Shown one piece after another: positions 23,889 through 36,136 of a stretch of 64,000 bases of DNA. The DNA is taken from the NCBI GenBank assembly GCA_902806575.1, contig CADCXD010000004.1:4092001-4156000 (forward strand), in the 5' to 3' direction. A program made the position numbers and the translations under genes. The notes beneath the pieces are model-generated. The model saw only the letters and a program-made list of their open reading frames with translations. It ran no database searches and was not told where the DNA came from. This stretch comes from Jackrogersella multiformis (lineage: Eukaryota; Ascomycota; Sordariomycetes; Xylariales; Hypoxylaceae). The first letter of the stretch is position 1. Every line of letters starts with the position of its first letter.

Positions 23889-25001
23889 TCTCATCACATA
23901 ATCTTCTCATACCTAGTTATAACACCAGTAGTCTTTGGACTAATGTGCGCAATATTATTTTGACGTACCTCTTGATATCTATGTAGACACGTTTTTGCTA
24001 ACAGGTACTGTGCAGATGGGTTATGGTTGATGCTGAATGGCAGCATTGGTTGAGTGAGCAAGCCACACTGCAGCAAAGCAGCATGTCAAACCATCCATCC
24101 ACTGAATATTCCTCGAGCGGAGGAGGTGATGTGGCAGTAAAACTCTGGGGGCCACTGATACCTATATTAGCAGCTTACACCGGTTCCTAACTTACCACTA
24201 ACAATTCGGTGAGGCTCTTACGAGCAGTGGCATGACCGATACCGAGGAATATGAGGAATAGGTAGGCTGATGGGTAGGTCGACGAGGTCAGATACCTAGT
24301 GTACCTACCTAGTGTACTCGTGATCTTCTTTCGTTCGCCCTAACCTAAGCCCCTTGTCAGGTTTTCAGCTTCACCCAGCGGCACAGTAGATAGGAACACA
24401 GTGTGTATTTATTGACAGACGGTGTTTTATTACATATTATATATCAAGCCTTTATCAATGATGCTGGCCAATGGTAGCTCTTAATGTTACGTGAAGGAAA
24501 AGGCAATATACAAATACCCAGCCAATACCAAAGCGAGTTCCAATCTCGACCCTCTCTGCCTCTGCTTAGATTTCTCGATAAAGCTAACCAAGGATATTTC
24601 CCCGAAGGCCCACTACACTACATAGAGGTACATAGAACGCCTCCCCCCCCTTTCGTTTATACCTACCTAAGTAGTATATAGTATACCTAGGTAGTATATA
24701 GTTTACCTACCTACCTACATATGTAGGTAGGTATATATTATGATATACTACCTATGTAGTATGAATAAGGGGTCGACTGTCCCGCCGGGCCACACCGAAC
24801 CTTCTTTTAGGGCATGCTACCGCACTACCGCATTACCTACCGCATTACCGAGACTAGGTCTAGGTAGTGTACATAAGTTAGTGTAGTGTAGAGATCACGC
24901 TATAAAGCGAGAAAATCAATTCGTAATAAGAAGGGTGGCAGGGCGACTCGGACTGGCCGATAGGTATACCTAGGTACACAACGTATTTTGACATCTAGTG
25001 T

Positions 25002-25004
<3 letters not shown>

Positions 25005-25032
<28 letters not shown>

Positions 25033-25042
25033 TATTATTATT
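25005..25042. repeat. AAT/ATT microsatellite forming an inverted repeat
   Basis: About eight TAA/AAT units switch to ATT units and so form a perfect AT palindrome. It lies in the gene-poor segment. Confidence 0.85.
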
Positions 25043-26116
25043 TTGTTTTATTCTACAATTTACATGCAGCTTATCATTCTCCAGTAGGATTTCTTGCTTC
25101 TGGTCGTAGCGGATGGAGTGGGATGAGACACGATGGATGAGCAAGGGGTGGCTGGTCACCCGGTCATCGAACGGTAAGTCGTCGGGAGCTTGGACTACGT
25201 ACACTACACTACATATGTAGTACATATTACTACCTAACCTAGGAACTGGGGTAGATATCCACGATGCTAGGTATGGTAATTACGGAATCTGGGGATTTGA
25301 GCGGACTAGCACCAGCACATGGCTAACTGTGCCAAATGCTTGCTTGATGAGATGCGAGTAGCACTATGACCAATAGAATCGGCGACGAATTGTTCTGGAA
25401 CAATACGATGTTACGTACTAGCGTGTGCCCAGGCATGCAGGTATGTACGTAGGTATGCTGACTTTCCGCCTCTAGCCGCCGAGGCTATGAGGTTGTGAAG
25501 CTCTCGAGTCTTTCCCCCCCTCTCTTAGCATTGGAGGGGATCATCGGTATGTTTCTATGTTGAGTGCAATGTCTTTTTTTTCATGAGACTAATGTGTCAT
25601 GAACTATCAGAAACGAGTATGTACATAGAGTGTACAGTGTCCAGTATCCAGTACCTATACAGTATCCAGTATACAGTATGTAGAGTGCAGATTATGAGAT
25701 GCTTCCTCTACTACGTAGCGATAGTCTTTGAACATAGCCCGGTAGGCATCCCTCGTATGTCCACCGTCCGTCGCCTTACCACAACGCCGTATCTCTCAGC
25801 CAAGGCTGACCTAGACCTAGGCCGTCGCGATGCTGTGAAACCTATCACAGCAACCGCATGGCTATCACATGCGCGAGAAAGAAGAGGTACTACGTGGAGC
25901 TGTCCCTACGTCTTCTAGAAATATTCTACGAGTTGCTTTTTCCCTGTCTCTTGTATCCGTATCTAGTAGTGTAGGTACTACATATGTACGTAGGTGTGTA
26001 CTAGTAATAGTATATACCTAGTATGATGCTCACTTACAGCCCCTGTCTTTTCTATACCTACCTACCTAGGGTATTTTAACCTCATCCTGGAAGGTATCTA
26101 CATAGTATAGGGAGAA

Positions 26117-26145
26117 TTAGTATATCATACGTACGTATATACTAA
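26117..26145. repeat. Perfect 9-bp inverted repeat with an 11-bp spacer
   Basis: TTAGTATAT (26117-26125) is matched by ATATACTAA (26137-26145) around a CATACGTACGT spacer. A second imperfect copy of the ATACGTACG core follows immediately at 26146-26165. No function is evident. Confidence 0.6.
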
Positions 26146-26690
26146 TATATCGTACGTACTTATATCTACTTCGCAATGCAGTTTATTACATATTATGTAC
26201 TACGTAGTATGTATTGAAATTAAGCCCTTATGGCGCATCTCGGGGTGGTCGAATAATATCGAAAGATTTGCGATCTAGGAAATAACTGATCGTCAACCCC
26301 GGCCTCCCTCCACAAAAGCTATGATCAGTATAGTGCCCAATCATGGTCCTCCAAGGCTCCCAATATCTTGGTCTCGGTCCATTCGCTTTACATACTACAT
26401 ACTATGTAGTGTAGTACATAATATTACAGTACTATTTAAAGACGAGCAGAGAGAGAGACCGGGCAATATTAGCAATACTAGGCAGAATAGGTAGGTCCTT
26501 TACGGATTGTCCTATGCAATAAGAGCCTAGACTTTACCAAGATCTGGGCATCCGAAAAGTTACTGCGTGTCGTGATAAAGGTATATACAAGGGGGGATTG
26601 GGGTGTACCAGGAAGAGAAGGTCAAGCTTTTATTATCTACTATTATGTATCATGTATTATGCATGTATTATTCTATTTTATTTTGTTTTC

Positions 26691-26714
26691 TTCTCTTCTC
26701 TTCTCTTCTCTTCT
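26691..26714. repeat. TTCTC pentanucleotide run
   Basis: About five consecutive TTCTC units on the plus strand within intergenic DNA. Confidence 0.8.
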
Positions 26715-27901
26715 TGTCTTTTAACAGGCATACCTACACTAGATAAAACACACCTAGGCACGTGTGGAAGACAGGATATCGTCGTCCCGTCTCGTCCCTC
26801 CAGGGGATTTGCCTGTCGCCTGTATGGACCCGACCCTTGGCAGCGCTGGCTACGGACACAGTGCCCATGGCGCATGCGATCAGGGGGTATTAATGAGCTG
26901 CGGCTCCTCTCGGCCAACCAGAGCCTTCAAAGTGCTCTTATCGGACTGGAGCAGACAGTGTTAATAAAACAGCAAGATAAAAAGTCTTGGACGGCTTGGG
27001 TGATTATCTTAGCGCATCCTTTCGGGCAGTGTACTATTATTATTATTATTATTACTAGTGTAGTAGCTAGGCAGCTAGGGAAGACGAACGTACTACATAT
27101 ATATGCACTGTGCGAAGTAGACGAGAACCTCAGCTCCGAAGTACATACCTCCTACTACCTACTGCTTTGTAGTCTATGTAGTAGGTAATAGGTATGCATT
27201 AAGACCTGGTTAAGCCTTGGCATTCTGCACATACATACTGCTAGGTAGGTATGTATTGATCTGTGAGAACTATCGTCAATGAGGCTAGGCTTTCTGACCG
27301 AGAACTTAAACATCAACAAGATCCGAAAGTGGAGAAAGAGAAATAGATCTTTGCTACGAGAACGGATTAATATGTACACTACTCGTCTCGTCTCGTCTCG
27401 GCCGCCTTTCCTTCACAAATCGGGGATGTACTACGGGGATGGTATGCTTGGTATTCATCACGCGAGTCGTTAGATTGACTGATCTTTGCTTATACTGACA
27501 GTAATTTGGTCCCAAGTTCCAAGTTCCAATCCCAAGAAATAACATACCTATTACTTGTCTGACCGTTGTTATTCGCCACCTCGCTTCGGCTACAGGCATC
27601 CTTTTCACCTTCTTCTCCTTCTCCTTCTCTCTCTCTCTCGGTTCTTTCCTCTCTCTCTCTCATGTGGTCAACCATCTTTGGTCAGCTTTACCAGGGTTTC
27701 TTCCTTATATTCTGCACATAACTAGGTAACTGATCCACCAACTCCAATCAATGCCTAACTACACTAGGTACCCTTGTAGGAACAAAGTACGTAGTATCCG
27801 AAGTAGTAGACTACACTAGGTAGTAGTAGTAGTGTATGTGAGTAGGTTGGTACATAAAAGTCATGGCTAAAATCAAATATTGGGATAATAAATAGAGTCT
27901 A

Positions 27902-27945
27902 CCGCGCCCACGCCCACGCCCACATCCACACCCATGCCCACGCCC
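27902..27945. repeat. CCCACG-type hexanucleotide repeat
   Basis: Several imperfect CCCACG/CCCATG units lie about 330 bp upstream of the permease start codon. It is a simple-sequence tract of unknown role. Confidence 0.6.
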
Positions 27946-28276
27946 TCGGCTTCGTGACCCTCACCCTCTTACTGTAACATTATTCTATTGTCTGGTTCCT
28001 TTCACTCAATCACAGACTCATTGTAGTCTTGAATTGAACCCCGGCCTTTTAGCGTGATTGGAACATCCATTGTCGCATTTCTGGCCGTTCTTCTACTAAC
28101 CTCTAATTCCTCCCATCACCCCCCTCCTCCTCTTCTTTCTCCTCCTACTACTCCTACTACTACTACTCCTGCGCCCTTTTTCTTTGTCTCGAGTAACGTC
28201 ATCCCTCGTAATAATCGCATCACCATCTTCGTCGCCGCCGCCACCGCGCACGCTGTGACGGATCTCGTCGTTTACA

Positions 28277-30420
28277 ATGGTGTCTTCCGACCCTGCTGCC
28301 AGCAGTGGCAGCAAAGATGAGAAAGATGCCGGCCTCCCGAGCTACTCGAGCCCGGGCCTCATCCAGGCAGAGGGCGCCCTGAGATCGGATAATTGGGCAA
28401 CCCGCAACGGTCTGAACCTCGACTCGTTCAAGAAGCGCGATTATGGTGCCGGAATCGTTGAGCTCGACCGTAGTATGAAACCCAGGCATCTACACATGAT
28501 TGCTATCGGTGGTTCGATCGGTGCTGGTTTCTTCGTCGGTTCGGGTAGCGCCTTAGCTACAGGTGTAAGTTACGAGAACCCTCTTGGACGGATGGACGGA
28601 TGGATGTATCGATGGATGCTGCCGTGTCGCATCATGTTACTTGCCCTTTTCTTGCCTCCTCTTCTTTTCGCTAACCGGGTGCTTGGTCTTTGTAGGGTCC
28701 CGCGACTCTCTTGATTGATTTCGTTATCATCGGTGTGATGATGTTCAATGTTGGTATGTAAGATGATGATGATGATGATGATAACAATGCCCTTGTTACG
28801 GTTATGGTGACCTCTGCCGCCGCCGCCGCCGCTACCACCACTACTACCATCACCACATCTTTCTTGAATCTCATAGGTTGACATCTTTCCCGTCTTATAG
28901 TCTATGCTCTCGGCGAACTTGCCGTTATGTATCCTGTTTCTGGTGGTTTCTACACCTACGCGACTCGCTTCATCGATCCCTCCTGGGGTTTCGCCATGGG
29001 TTGGAATTACGTCTTGCAATGGGCTGTCGTCGTCCCCCTCGAGCTGACCGTGTGTTCCATCTCGATCTCATATTGGAACTCTGACATAAGCCCTGGTGTC
29101 TGGATTACCGTCTTCTATCTCTTCATCGTCATTGTCAACATCTTTGGCACCCTGGGCTACGCCGAAGAAGAATTCTGGTCATCTATTCTAAAGCTTTCCG
29201 CCACCATTATCTTCATGATCATCTCTTTAGTCTGTGTCCTTGGAGGTGGTCCCGAGGGAGGCTGGTATGATAGCTACTATGGCGCACGCTTATGGTACGA
29301 TCCTGGCGCATTCCGCCATGGTTTCCGTGGTTTCTGTGCCGTATTTGTCACCGCCGCCTTCTCTTTCAGCGGAACCGAGTTGGTCGGTCTCGCTGCTGCG
29401 GAGGCTAAGAATCCCGCCAAGTCTCTTCCCGGTGCTATCAAGCAGGTCTTCTGGCGTATTACTTTGTGAGTTTCCCCTGAGTCGTAATTCCTCCATGTTT
29501 TTCTAGTCATCCGTGTCGCGAGGACGTTTGCGCTAACAGCTAACCGCAGGTTCTACATCCTCGGCCTTACCTTCGTTGGCCTCCTGGTCCCTAGCGACGA
29601 CCCGCATCTCCTGAACGCCAGCAGCTCTAACGATGTTACCGCCTCGCCCTTTGTATTGGTTGGGCAATACGCTGGTCTCAACGGGTTCAACCACTTCATG
29701 AACTTCGTCATCTTAGTCTCGGTCGTGTCCATCGGCGTGTCGGGTGTCTACGGCGGAAGTCGTACTCTCACTGCCCTCGCTCAGCAGGGCTACGCCCCAA
29801 AGATCTTCTCGTATGTCGACCGCGGTGGCCGTCCCACCTTCTCTGTCGGCGCGCTTCTCGCATTCGGACTGCTAGCCTACATCAACTTGGCTGCTGCTGG
29901 CCCGGACATTTTCGACTGGTTACTGGCTTTGTCTGGCCTCGCCGCTCTCTTTACTTGGGGTTCTATCTGCTTGTCGCACATTCGATTCCGAAAAGCTTGG
30001 GCATATCACGGTCACACTCTTGACGAAATCCCATTCAAGGCGGTTGGCGGCGTTTGGGGATCGTGCCTAGGATTGCTCTTGGTTGTATTGGTTCTGATCG
30101 CCCAGGTAAGCACATAACCTCATGCCTGAATCATGTAAATATCCTCCTGGCTAACCTAGCTCTAGTTCTACGTCGCCATCTGCCCCCCTGAGGGTGGTTT
30201 CAACGACGTAGCCGGCTTCTTCAAATCGTACCTTGCGCTCCCCGTCGTCATGTTGTTCTGGGCTATCGGTTACGGATGGAAGCGTACCGGCTGGCTACGC
30301 ACGCACCAGATTGATGTGGACACCGGACGGCGAGAAATCGACTGGGATGAGATCAATGAATACCGCACACAGTTGGCCACAAAACCCGCGTGGAAGCGCC
30401 TATACCACACGTTGTTCTAA
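28277..30420 (+). CDS. Amino-acid permease (yeast amino-acid transporter family, APC superfamily)
   Basis: This is a plasma-membrane proton-coupled amino-acid importer of the Gap1/Agp1/Dip5 type. Five exons join in frame: 28277-28564, 28696-28753, 28901-29465, 29550-30105 and 30166-30420, giving 573 residues. The hydrophilic N-terminus leads into the diagnostic motif RHLHMIAIGGSIGAGFFVGS (about residues 72-91), followed by GPATLLIDF, YALGELAVMYPVSGGFYTYA and FSGTELVGLAAAEAKNPAKS. About 12 hydrophobic segments are present, and the cytosolic C-terminal tail includes a DWDEINEYR-type end. Donors are GTAAGT, GTATGT, GTGAGT and GTAAGC. Exon 2 is only 58 nt. Intron 2 carries GAT and GCC trinucleotide repeats. 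The family is certain; the substrate cannot be told from sequence. The OPT peptide transporter lies 2.3 kb downstream on the same strand. Confidence 0.93.
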
Positions 30421-32713
30421 TCTCAAAAGCCACATATGGGTGCATTTCGTGTAGAGGTGATGATGCCCTTTGGGTAAGGGGCCATGGCTAGCAGATGTAT
30501 ATACAAACATGTAAAAACGAGGAGCTAATGTATGATGAAGGAGCCTGGAGGTTATTCCGATTACGATTACGATGTACTGCTGTCGAACATGAGTTGATAT
30601 GCCTGGTAGCCGAGCCGCAAGTCAGGCTTAGAAGTAGGCGAGGGCACATTTAGCTAATGATGAGTAACGCGCCCGTCGGTTCGCAAGCACTATGCTACCT
30701 TTGGACTATAGAAACCGGCCATGGTCGAGGAAGCATTTACTCTATAGAATACAATGGAGTTCCCACACAAAGTTGAGGTCTCTACCGGATTTTACACTAG
30801 TCCAATACTTTCGGAGCTCCGCTCAAGCTTTAGGTTGAATCAGTCGAGGCTCCTAAGCTGCCTAGGTTAGCCCCTTTCTGCCGCATAGACGGGGATGGTC
30901 GCGATCAAGGTTATTAAAGGTTAGACCACAGCTAAGACCACGGCTAAGCATTAGGATAAGCTAATGGCGTTTCCTCATTTAACCGCTAGGAACACGTAAT
31001 TAGTAAATAGGAAGGTAGGTACTAGATTTTCAAGGAGGTCTACGATGTATTACACAGTTCACAGGACGAATACTCTAGCTTCAACGGGAGGATAGGAGAG
31101 ATATGTTATGATCTTGGCAGACATATTTGATTTTGATTTTGATTTTAGTATAGTTTATCTACCTAACCTAGGAGGTACGTACGTGCAAGGTGTGGTGTAG
31201 CCGTTATTTATTTAGACTTGAGGCTTCTCGATTACATACTATTAGTGCATGCGTTAATCTCATCACGTCAATCAATCAATATATTCGAATAGCGATGGAT
31301 GTCTACATGTATGCCGGCGCTAATGTACCCAACCAAACGCGTTGTCATAATTACCTAAGTACCAAGGTACTTACCAAGGTACCTTACCTACATACCTGTC
31401 AATATATTACAAATAACAGAAGCACTGAAAGGCGTTTCCCCAAAACCTCTCGGATTCGTGCACCCAGACCCAGACCCAGGGATAAAGGTTGCATGGCTTG
31501 CTGGGATCTCGTCCTTATCTCCTTGGCTCCAGGTGAGGTCCCTCCCCTATCTCCAATTCATCCGGGGGTGCATAAAGAATCACTTCATCTCCTTCCCAAA
31601 TAGGTTTCTATTATAACAAGACCAATACTATGTAGCAAGACCATAATAAGAAATATCAGTCAAGAAACTATCAGTATGGCAGTAGATAAATGCCCAGCGT
31701 AGGTAGCCCTTCTCTTGTTGGCCAAGACATTTCGTAAGTTATTAGGTACACATACTACGTATGATATGAGTACCTACCTACCTAAGGTTAGGTAGATATT
31801 GTGATAATAATGATGATGATAGTAGCCCGTGTTGACGCATTGAGGCCTGCAGATAGATATATATTAGTATCATGCCATGGCGTAAAGATTGGGGGTATCA
31901 AGTAGTTATATAAACGATGTAACCCCTGGCAGTGATAGTGATACCCAACATAACATACTGACTGTAGGTTAGGTACTTTAAATGGCGCCAGCTGTCGAGA
32001 GGGATTTGCAATGTCCCGGTTTCTAATCGAGTTTGATGTTGATATTGCGGAAGCGATCCTCTTGGTAACTCGGCAAACTCCCGTAGACAAGATAACGATG
32101 GTCTTACTAGACAAGGTCGGTCCGAGTTAATATCTCTTGTCCAACACAAACAAATCTCTTAGCCATTGATATCGTCGATCCGGGCTGTCTGTAGCCGAGT
32201 GGATGGTTCCCCAATGCTCTGCTGGTAGCTTCTGATTGGAGTTCATGCCGCGCCATCCAACGGCTAAAGTAACTGATATCGAGCTCGGCCTTCTTCTCGT
32301 ACCCTCGAAATGGCGAAATAGTAGCTGGTCTTTTTGCGGAAGGTCAGGATTCTTATCGCACAGAAGCTCGCCATGCCGCAGATGCCGAGACGCCTTAAGA
32401 AGCAAACATATTATATAACATTCCAAACTCGGTTATCTTGGTCTTCGTTTTCATATATGTCCATGATTACCACCAATCCGTAACAGGTAGACCCTCCCTT
32501 GCGAGCAACCATCATATATCTATCTACCTAGGTTAGGTAGGTACCCTTATGACACCTCTTCCCTGTGGGGATAAGGGTGACCTATAATAACAGCAGCCGT
32601 CTTCGTCTCGTCTGGCATGTTTTGTTATGAAGATCTGATTCTGTGCAGCGCAGGACATCGTTTTTCCATCTTGCATTCGTTAGGCGTAAGGCTAGGATAG
32701 ACCACTCGCCAAC
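30421..32713. other. Intergenic region between the permease and OPT genes
   Basis: No supported gene is seen in these 2.3 kb. Sparse TACCTAGG-type motifs occur near 31150-31170, 31365-31390, 31770-31795 and 32520-32545. The frame at 31190-31603 plus shows no coding character. The final 100-150 bases are probably OPT leader. Confidence 0.65.
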
Positions 32714-35700
32714 ATGTCCGACGATATCAAGATTAAGGGGACGGTCACCTCCCAAGGGGTGAACGAGAAGGCCGATTCGGATGGCTACCGCAATAGTGAG
32801 GTTGAGTTGCCGCTCGATGCCCAAGTAGAAACGTACGTATCCTAGATATGTCCGTCCCATCCCGACAAAAAAATAGTAAATACCTACGTACTAACTATCA
32901 CGCTCCTATAGGGACCTTAATGTTACCGAGGATGATCTTGCCGAGGCTAAAGAGTTGGCTAACAGACTGACGCTCGAAGAGGTCCGGCCGATGATGGAGA
33001 GAGTGCTCATAATCCATGAAAACGACCCCAACTTCCCATTCAGCATTATCCAGCGCATCAGGGCGTTCCTAGGTAGGTTACCTGGGCATGCGGCGAGGAA
33101 GGTCTCGAGCCCAAACTAACCATGATTACTAGAAAACGAGAAAATCTTCGAGAATCCAGAGAAATATTCCCTCCTGATCGAAGAGATGAAGCTCGAGGCT
33201 GCCTTGATCACAGTTAATAGCCCTTACTCCGAGGTGCGTGCTGTGGTGGATAACCACGACGATGTGAACATGCCTTGCGGTACTATTCGCGCTTGGGTTA
33301 TCGGCTTGGTGTTCTCCGTACTGCTCGCTTTTATCAACCAGCTCTTCTCCATTCGCCAGCCGGCGATCAGCGTCCAAGCGAACGTCGCTCAGCTGTTGGC
33401 ATTCCCCGTCGGCAAGGCTTTGGAAAAATTACTCCCTGATGCTGGCATTACTATTTGGGGCATCAGGCATAGCTTAAACCCGGGCCCCTTTTCCAGGAAA
33501 GAACACATGCTCATCACCATCATGGCCAACGTGAGCTGGAATTATCCTTACACCAACAACATCATCTGGGTCCAGTATCTGCCGGCTTATTTCAACCAGA
33601 GCTATGCAGGCCAGTTCTCGTACCAAATCATCATCGCCCTTTCTACGAACTACATTGGCTACGGCATGGCTGGCATCATTCGACGATTCTTGGTTTACCC
33701 GTCGTACTGCGTGTGGCCTGCTTCCTTAGTCACGATCGCTCTTAATGCGGCTTTCCACAACGATAGGAACGCACCCGTCGAGAGCCCGTTCGGCAAGATC
33801 TTCACCATCTCTCGCATCAGGTTTTTCGGCCTGACCTTTATCGCCATGTTCGTCTACTTCTGGTTCCCTAATTACATCTTTACCGCCCTGAGCGTATTCA
33901 GCTGGATGACCTGGATCTCGCCCAACAACCTGAACCTCTCTACAATCACGGGTTTCAACAATGGCTTGGGAGTGAACCCGTGGTCCACCTGGGATTGGAA
34001 TACTCTGCTTTTCGACCAGACGGACCCCCTGATGATACCCTTCTTCTCCACCCTCAACAAATTTATCGGAGCCGCCATCTCAGGTTTCGTCATCGCTGCG
34101 ATGTGGTATACGAACACGTACAATACGGGATATCTACCAATCAACTCTAACCGGGTCTTCGACAATACTGGCGGGCTCTACAACGTCACCAACGCCGTGG
34201 ACGACCGTGGTTTGTTCGACCCGGTCAAGTACGAAGCCTATTCCTTTCCCTTCTTGGCTGCTGGAAACATAGTTGTATACCTGTTCTTCTTCGCCATATA
34301 CTCAGCCGTCATCTCTTACGCCTTTCTCTACCACCGGCATGAAATCAGCATGGGTTTCAAAAATTTGTTCAACAGCTTCCGCAAAGATAAGCGCGGCGGA
34401 ACTAGAGAGTACCAGGACGTCCACAACCGTCTTATGTCGGAATACTCCGAAGTTCCCGAATGGTGGTATAGTATCATACTCGCTGTCGCTATCGCCTTCG
34501 GTTGCATAGGTATCGCGCACTGGGAGACGTACACTAGCCCCGGTGTTGTTTTCTACGGTCTTGCACTCTGCGCCCTTTTCGTCATCCCGATAGGTATTGT
34601 TAAGGCCATAACTGGTATCGAGGTTACCTTAAACGTGCTCGCTGAATTTATTGGTGGTTCCTGGGTGGCAGGTAACGCTTGTAAGTAATCCTAAGATGCC
34701 TCCCTCTCGCCCCCCTCCCCCCCGCGCGCCCCCTTTTTCGTCTTGACCCAACAGAGCAACTCCTTAAAAACTAGGGCGCGCTCGCCTCGCGGGAATTCTT
34801 TAATTCCCGAATCAAATCCTGCTTCCCGCAACTCTCCATCACTGCCTGCGAAAGGTAACTGACTTCTGAATGTTACAGTGGCAATGAACTATTTCAAGTC
34901 GTTCGGCTATGTCACTTGCGCTCATGCACTTCTATTTTCGCAAGATCTCAAGCTCGCCCACTATGTCAAGATCCCTCCTCGGCAGACCTTCGTGGCCCAG
35001 ATGATGGGCACGCTGGTTTCTACTTTCGTCAGCGTGGGGGTGCTCAACTTCCAGATAAATCAAATTCCAAATGTCTGCACAGTCGATGCTCCTAACCGAT
35101 TTACTTGTCCGTATGTATATCTTGAAGTTATATATTGCATCCCCACCCTCAATCCCCATTTTCTTCTTTCCACCTGCCCTATCGTATCGGCTGCCTCTCT
35201 GGGCCTATTCGAGGGCTACCAATCTTATCAGATATGTCTCATTACTATGATTGCTAATACTAGATGCTGCAGGGGAATTAACACCTTCTTCACTGCCTCC
35301 GTTCTCTGGGGAACGGTAGGCCCCATCAAGGTCTTTGGCCAAGGAGGCATGTACACTTGGCTTTTGGCTGGTTTCCCTATTGGCTTCGTCGTCCCCATAA
35401 TAATCTATTACATGAATAAGAGATTCAGGAAGCCTTGGATGCGGCAGATACATCCAGTTGCCATGTTCTACGGCGGTCTTTCATGGGCTCCGTACAACTT
35501 GTCTTATATCTGGCCTGCCGTACCTATTGCTTGGTTCTCGTGGATCTTTCTGAAGCAGCGCTATCTTGGTTTCTGGTCCAAGTACAACTTTGTGCTATCT
35601 GCCTCATTTAGCAGCGCCATAGCCGTTGCCGCCATCATCATATTCTTCTCCCTTCAATGGACGGAGGTCAAGCTCAACTGGTGGGGTAATTCTGTCACGT

Positions 35701-35786
35701 CTCAGGGATGTGAGGACAGTGCCTGTACGCTATACAGCTTAGCCGAGGGGGAGTACTTCGGTCCGCGCATTGGGGAGTTCCATTAG
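32714..35786 (+). CDS. Oligopeptide transporter (OPT family)
   Basis: This encodes a proton-coupled small-peptide transporter (Opt/Isp4 class) of the plasma membrane. Exons 32714-32832, 32912-33072, 33133-34680, 34879-35110 and 35273-35786 join in frame to 857 residues. The soluble N-terminus contains VRPMMERVLIIHENDPNFPF and precedes the first membrane segment (IRAWVIGLVFSVLLAFINQL). Family motifs include NPGPFSRKEHMLITIMANV and the later VTCAHALLFSQDLKLAHYVK and GPIKVFGQGGMYTWLLAGFP blocks, with some 14-16 hydrophobic segments. The last intron (35111-35272, donor GTATGT, branch TGCTAAT) is 162 nt with no in-frame stop. Retention would add 54 residues in a normally continuous CPGINTFF motif, which is why I splice it. 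The gene is convergent with the subtilase, 350 bp away. Confidence 0.94.
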
Positions 35787-36136
35787 GATGGGATGTTTTC
35801 ATATTTGTTTCAAGCATGTAGCTTCGCGAGCGTACTCTGTTGCCTCGCCCAGTACATGATGTAATGTATCCAAGATCTGGTAGTCGTATGGTGACACGCC
35901 GAATCTCTTGAATATCAAGGAAATGAATCGATAATTACTAAAATTGTTTATTACTGTACTATCAATACTTGAGGCGTATTAGGACTGACTGACGCAATAG
36001 CGGGAGAAAGAGATTGCACATTACACAGTTCGTATAGTCCACCGTGTAATACATCCCATTTCGCAAACCCTATAAGGGATACGAATTCGTAGGTCTGGTC
36101 AGGCGTCGAGAAGCCTACGCTTCGTAGCACCTGCAC
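35787..36136. other. Short convergent intergenic region (OPT / subtilase)
   Basis: This 350-bp space is shared by two 3' ends. No terminator, RNA gene or repeat is recognisable. Confidence 0.6.

Larger units (their letters stand above)
23889..28276. other. Gene-poor, repeat-rich region of 4.4 kb
   Basis: No gene is supported. The region holds TACCTAGGTA-type palindromes (24660-24760), an (AAT/ATT) microsatellite inverted repeat (25005-25042), TACGTAGTA/ACTACATAGT-like motifs (about 25970-26440), a 9-bp-arm hairpin (26117-26145), a TTCTC run (26691-26714) and CCCACG repeats (27902-27945). Open frames such as 26598-27188 plus and 25583-25918 plus are low-complexity translations of these repeats. 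The last few hundred bases, with CT-rich and CCT/ACT repeats, are probably the permease promoter and leader. Confidence 0.6.

Noticed and set aside
26598..27188. 196-residue open frame on the plus strand
   Set aside because: Its composition follows local simple repeats (TTCTC run, poly-Ile from ATT repeats, Tyr/Leu from TACTA repeats). It shows no family resemblance and no splice support.
22532..28276. tRNA or other small RNA genes
   Set aside because: I looked for B-box-like GGTTCGAATCC and cloverleaf arms and found no convincing match here or elsewhere. A covariance-model scan would be needed to exclude them.
31190..31603. 137-residue open frame between the permease and OPT genes
   Set aside because: It has no coding-like composition, no recognisable motif, and includes TACCTAAG-type repeat DNA.
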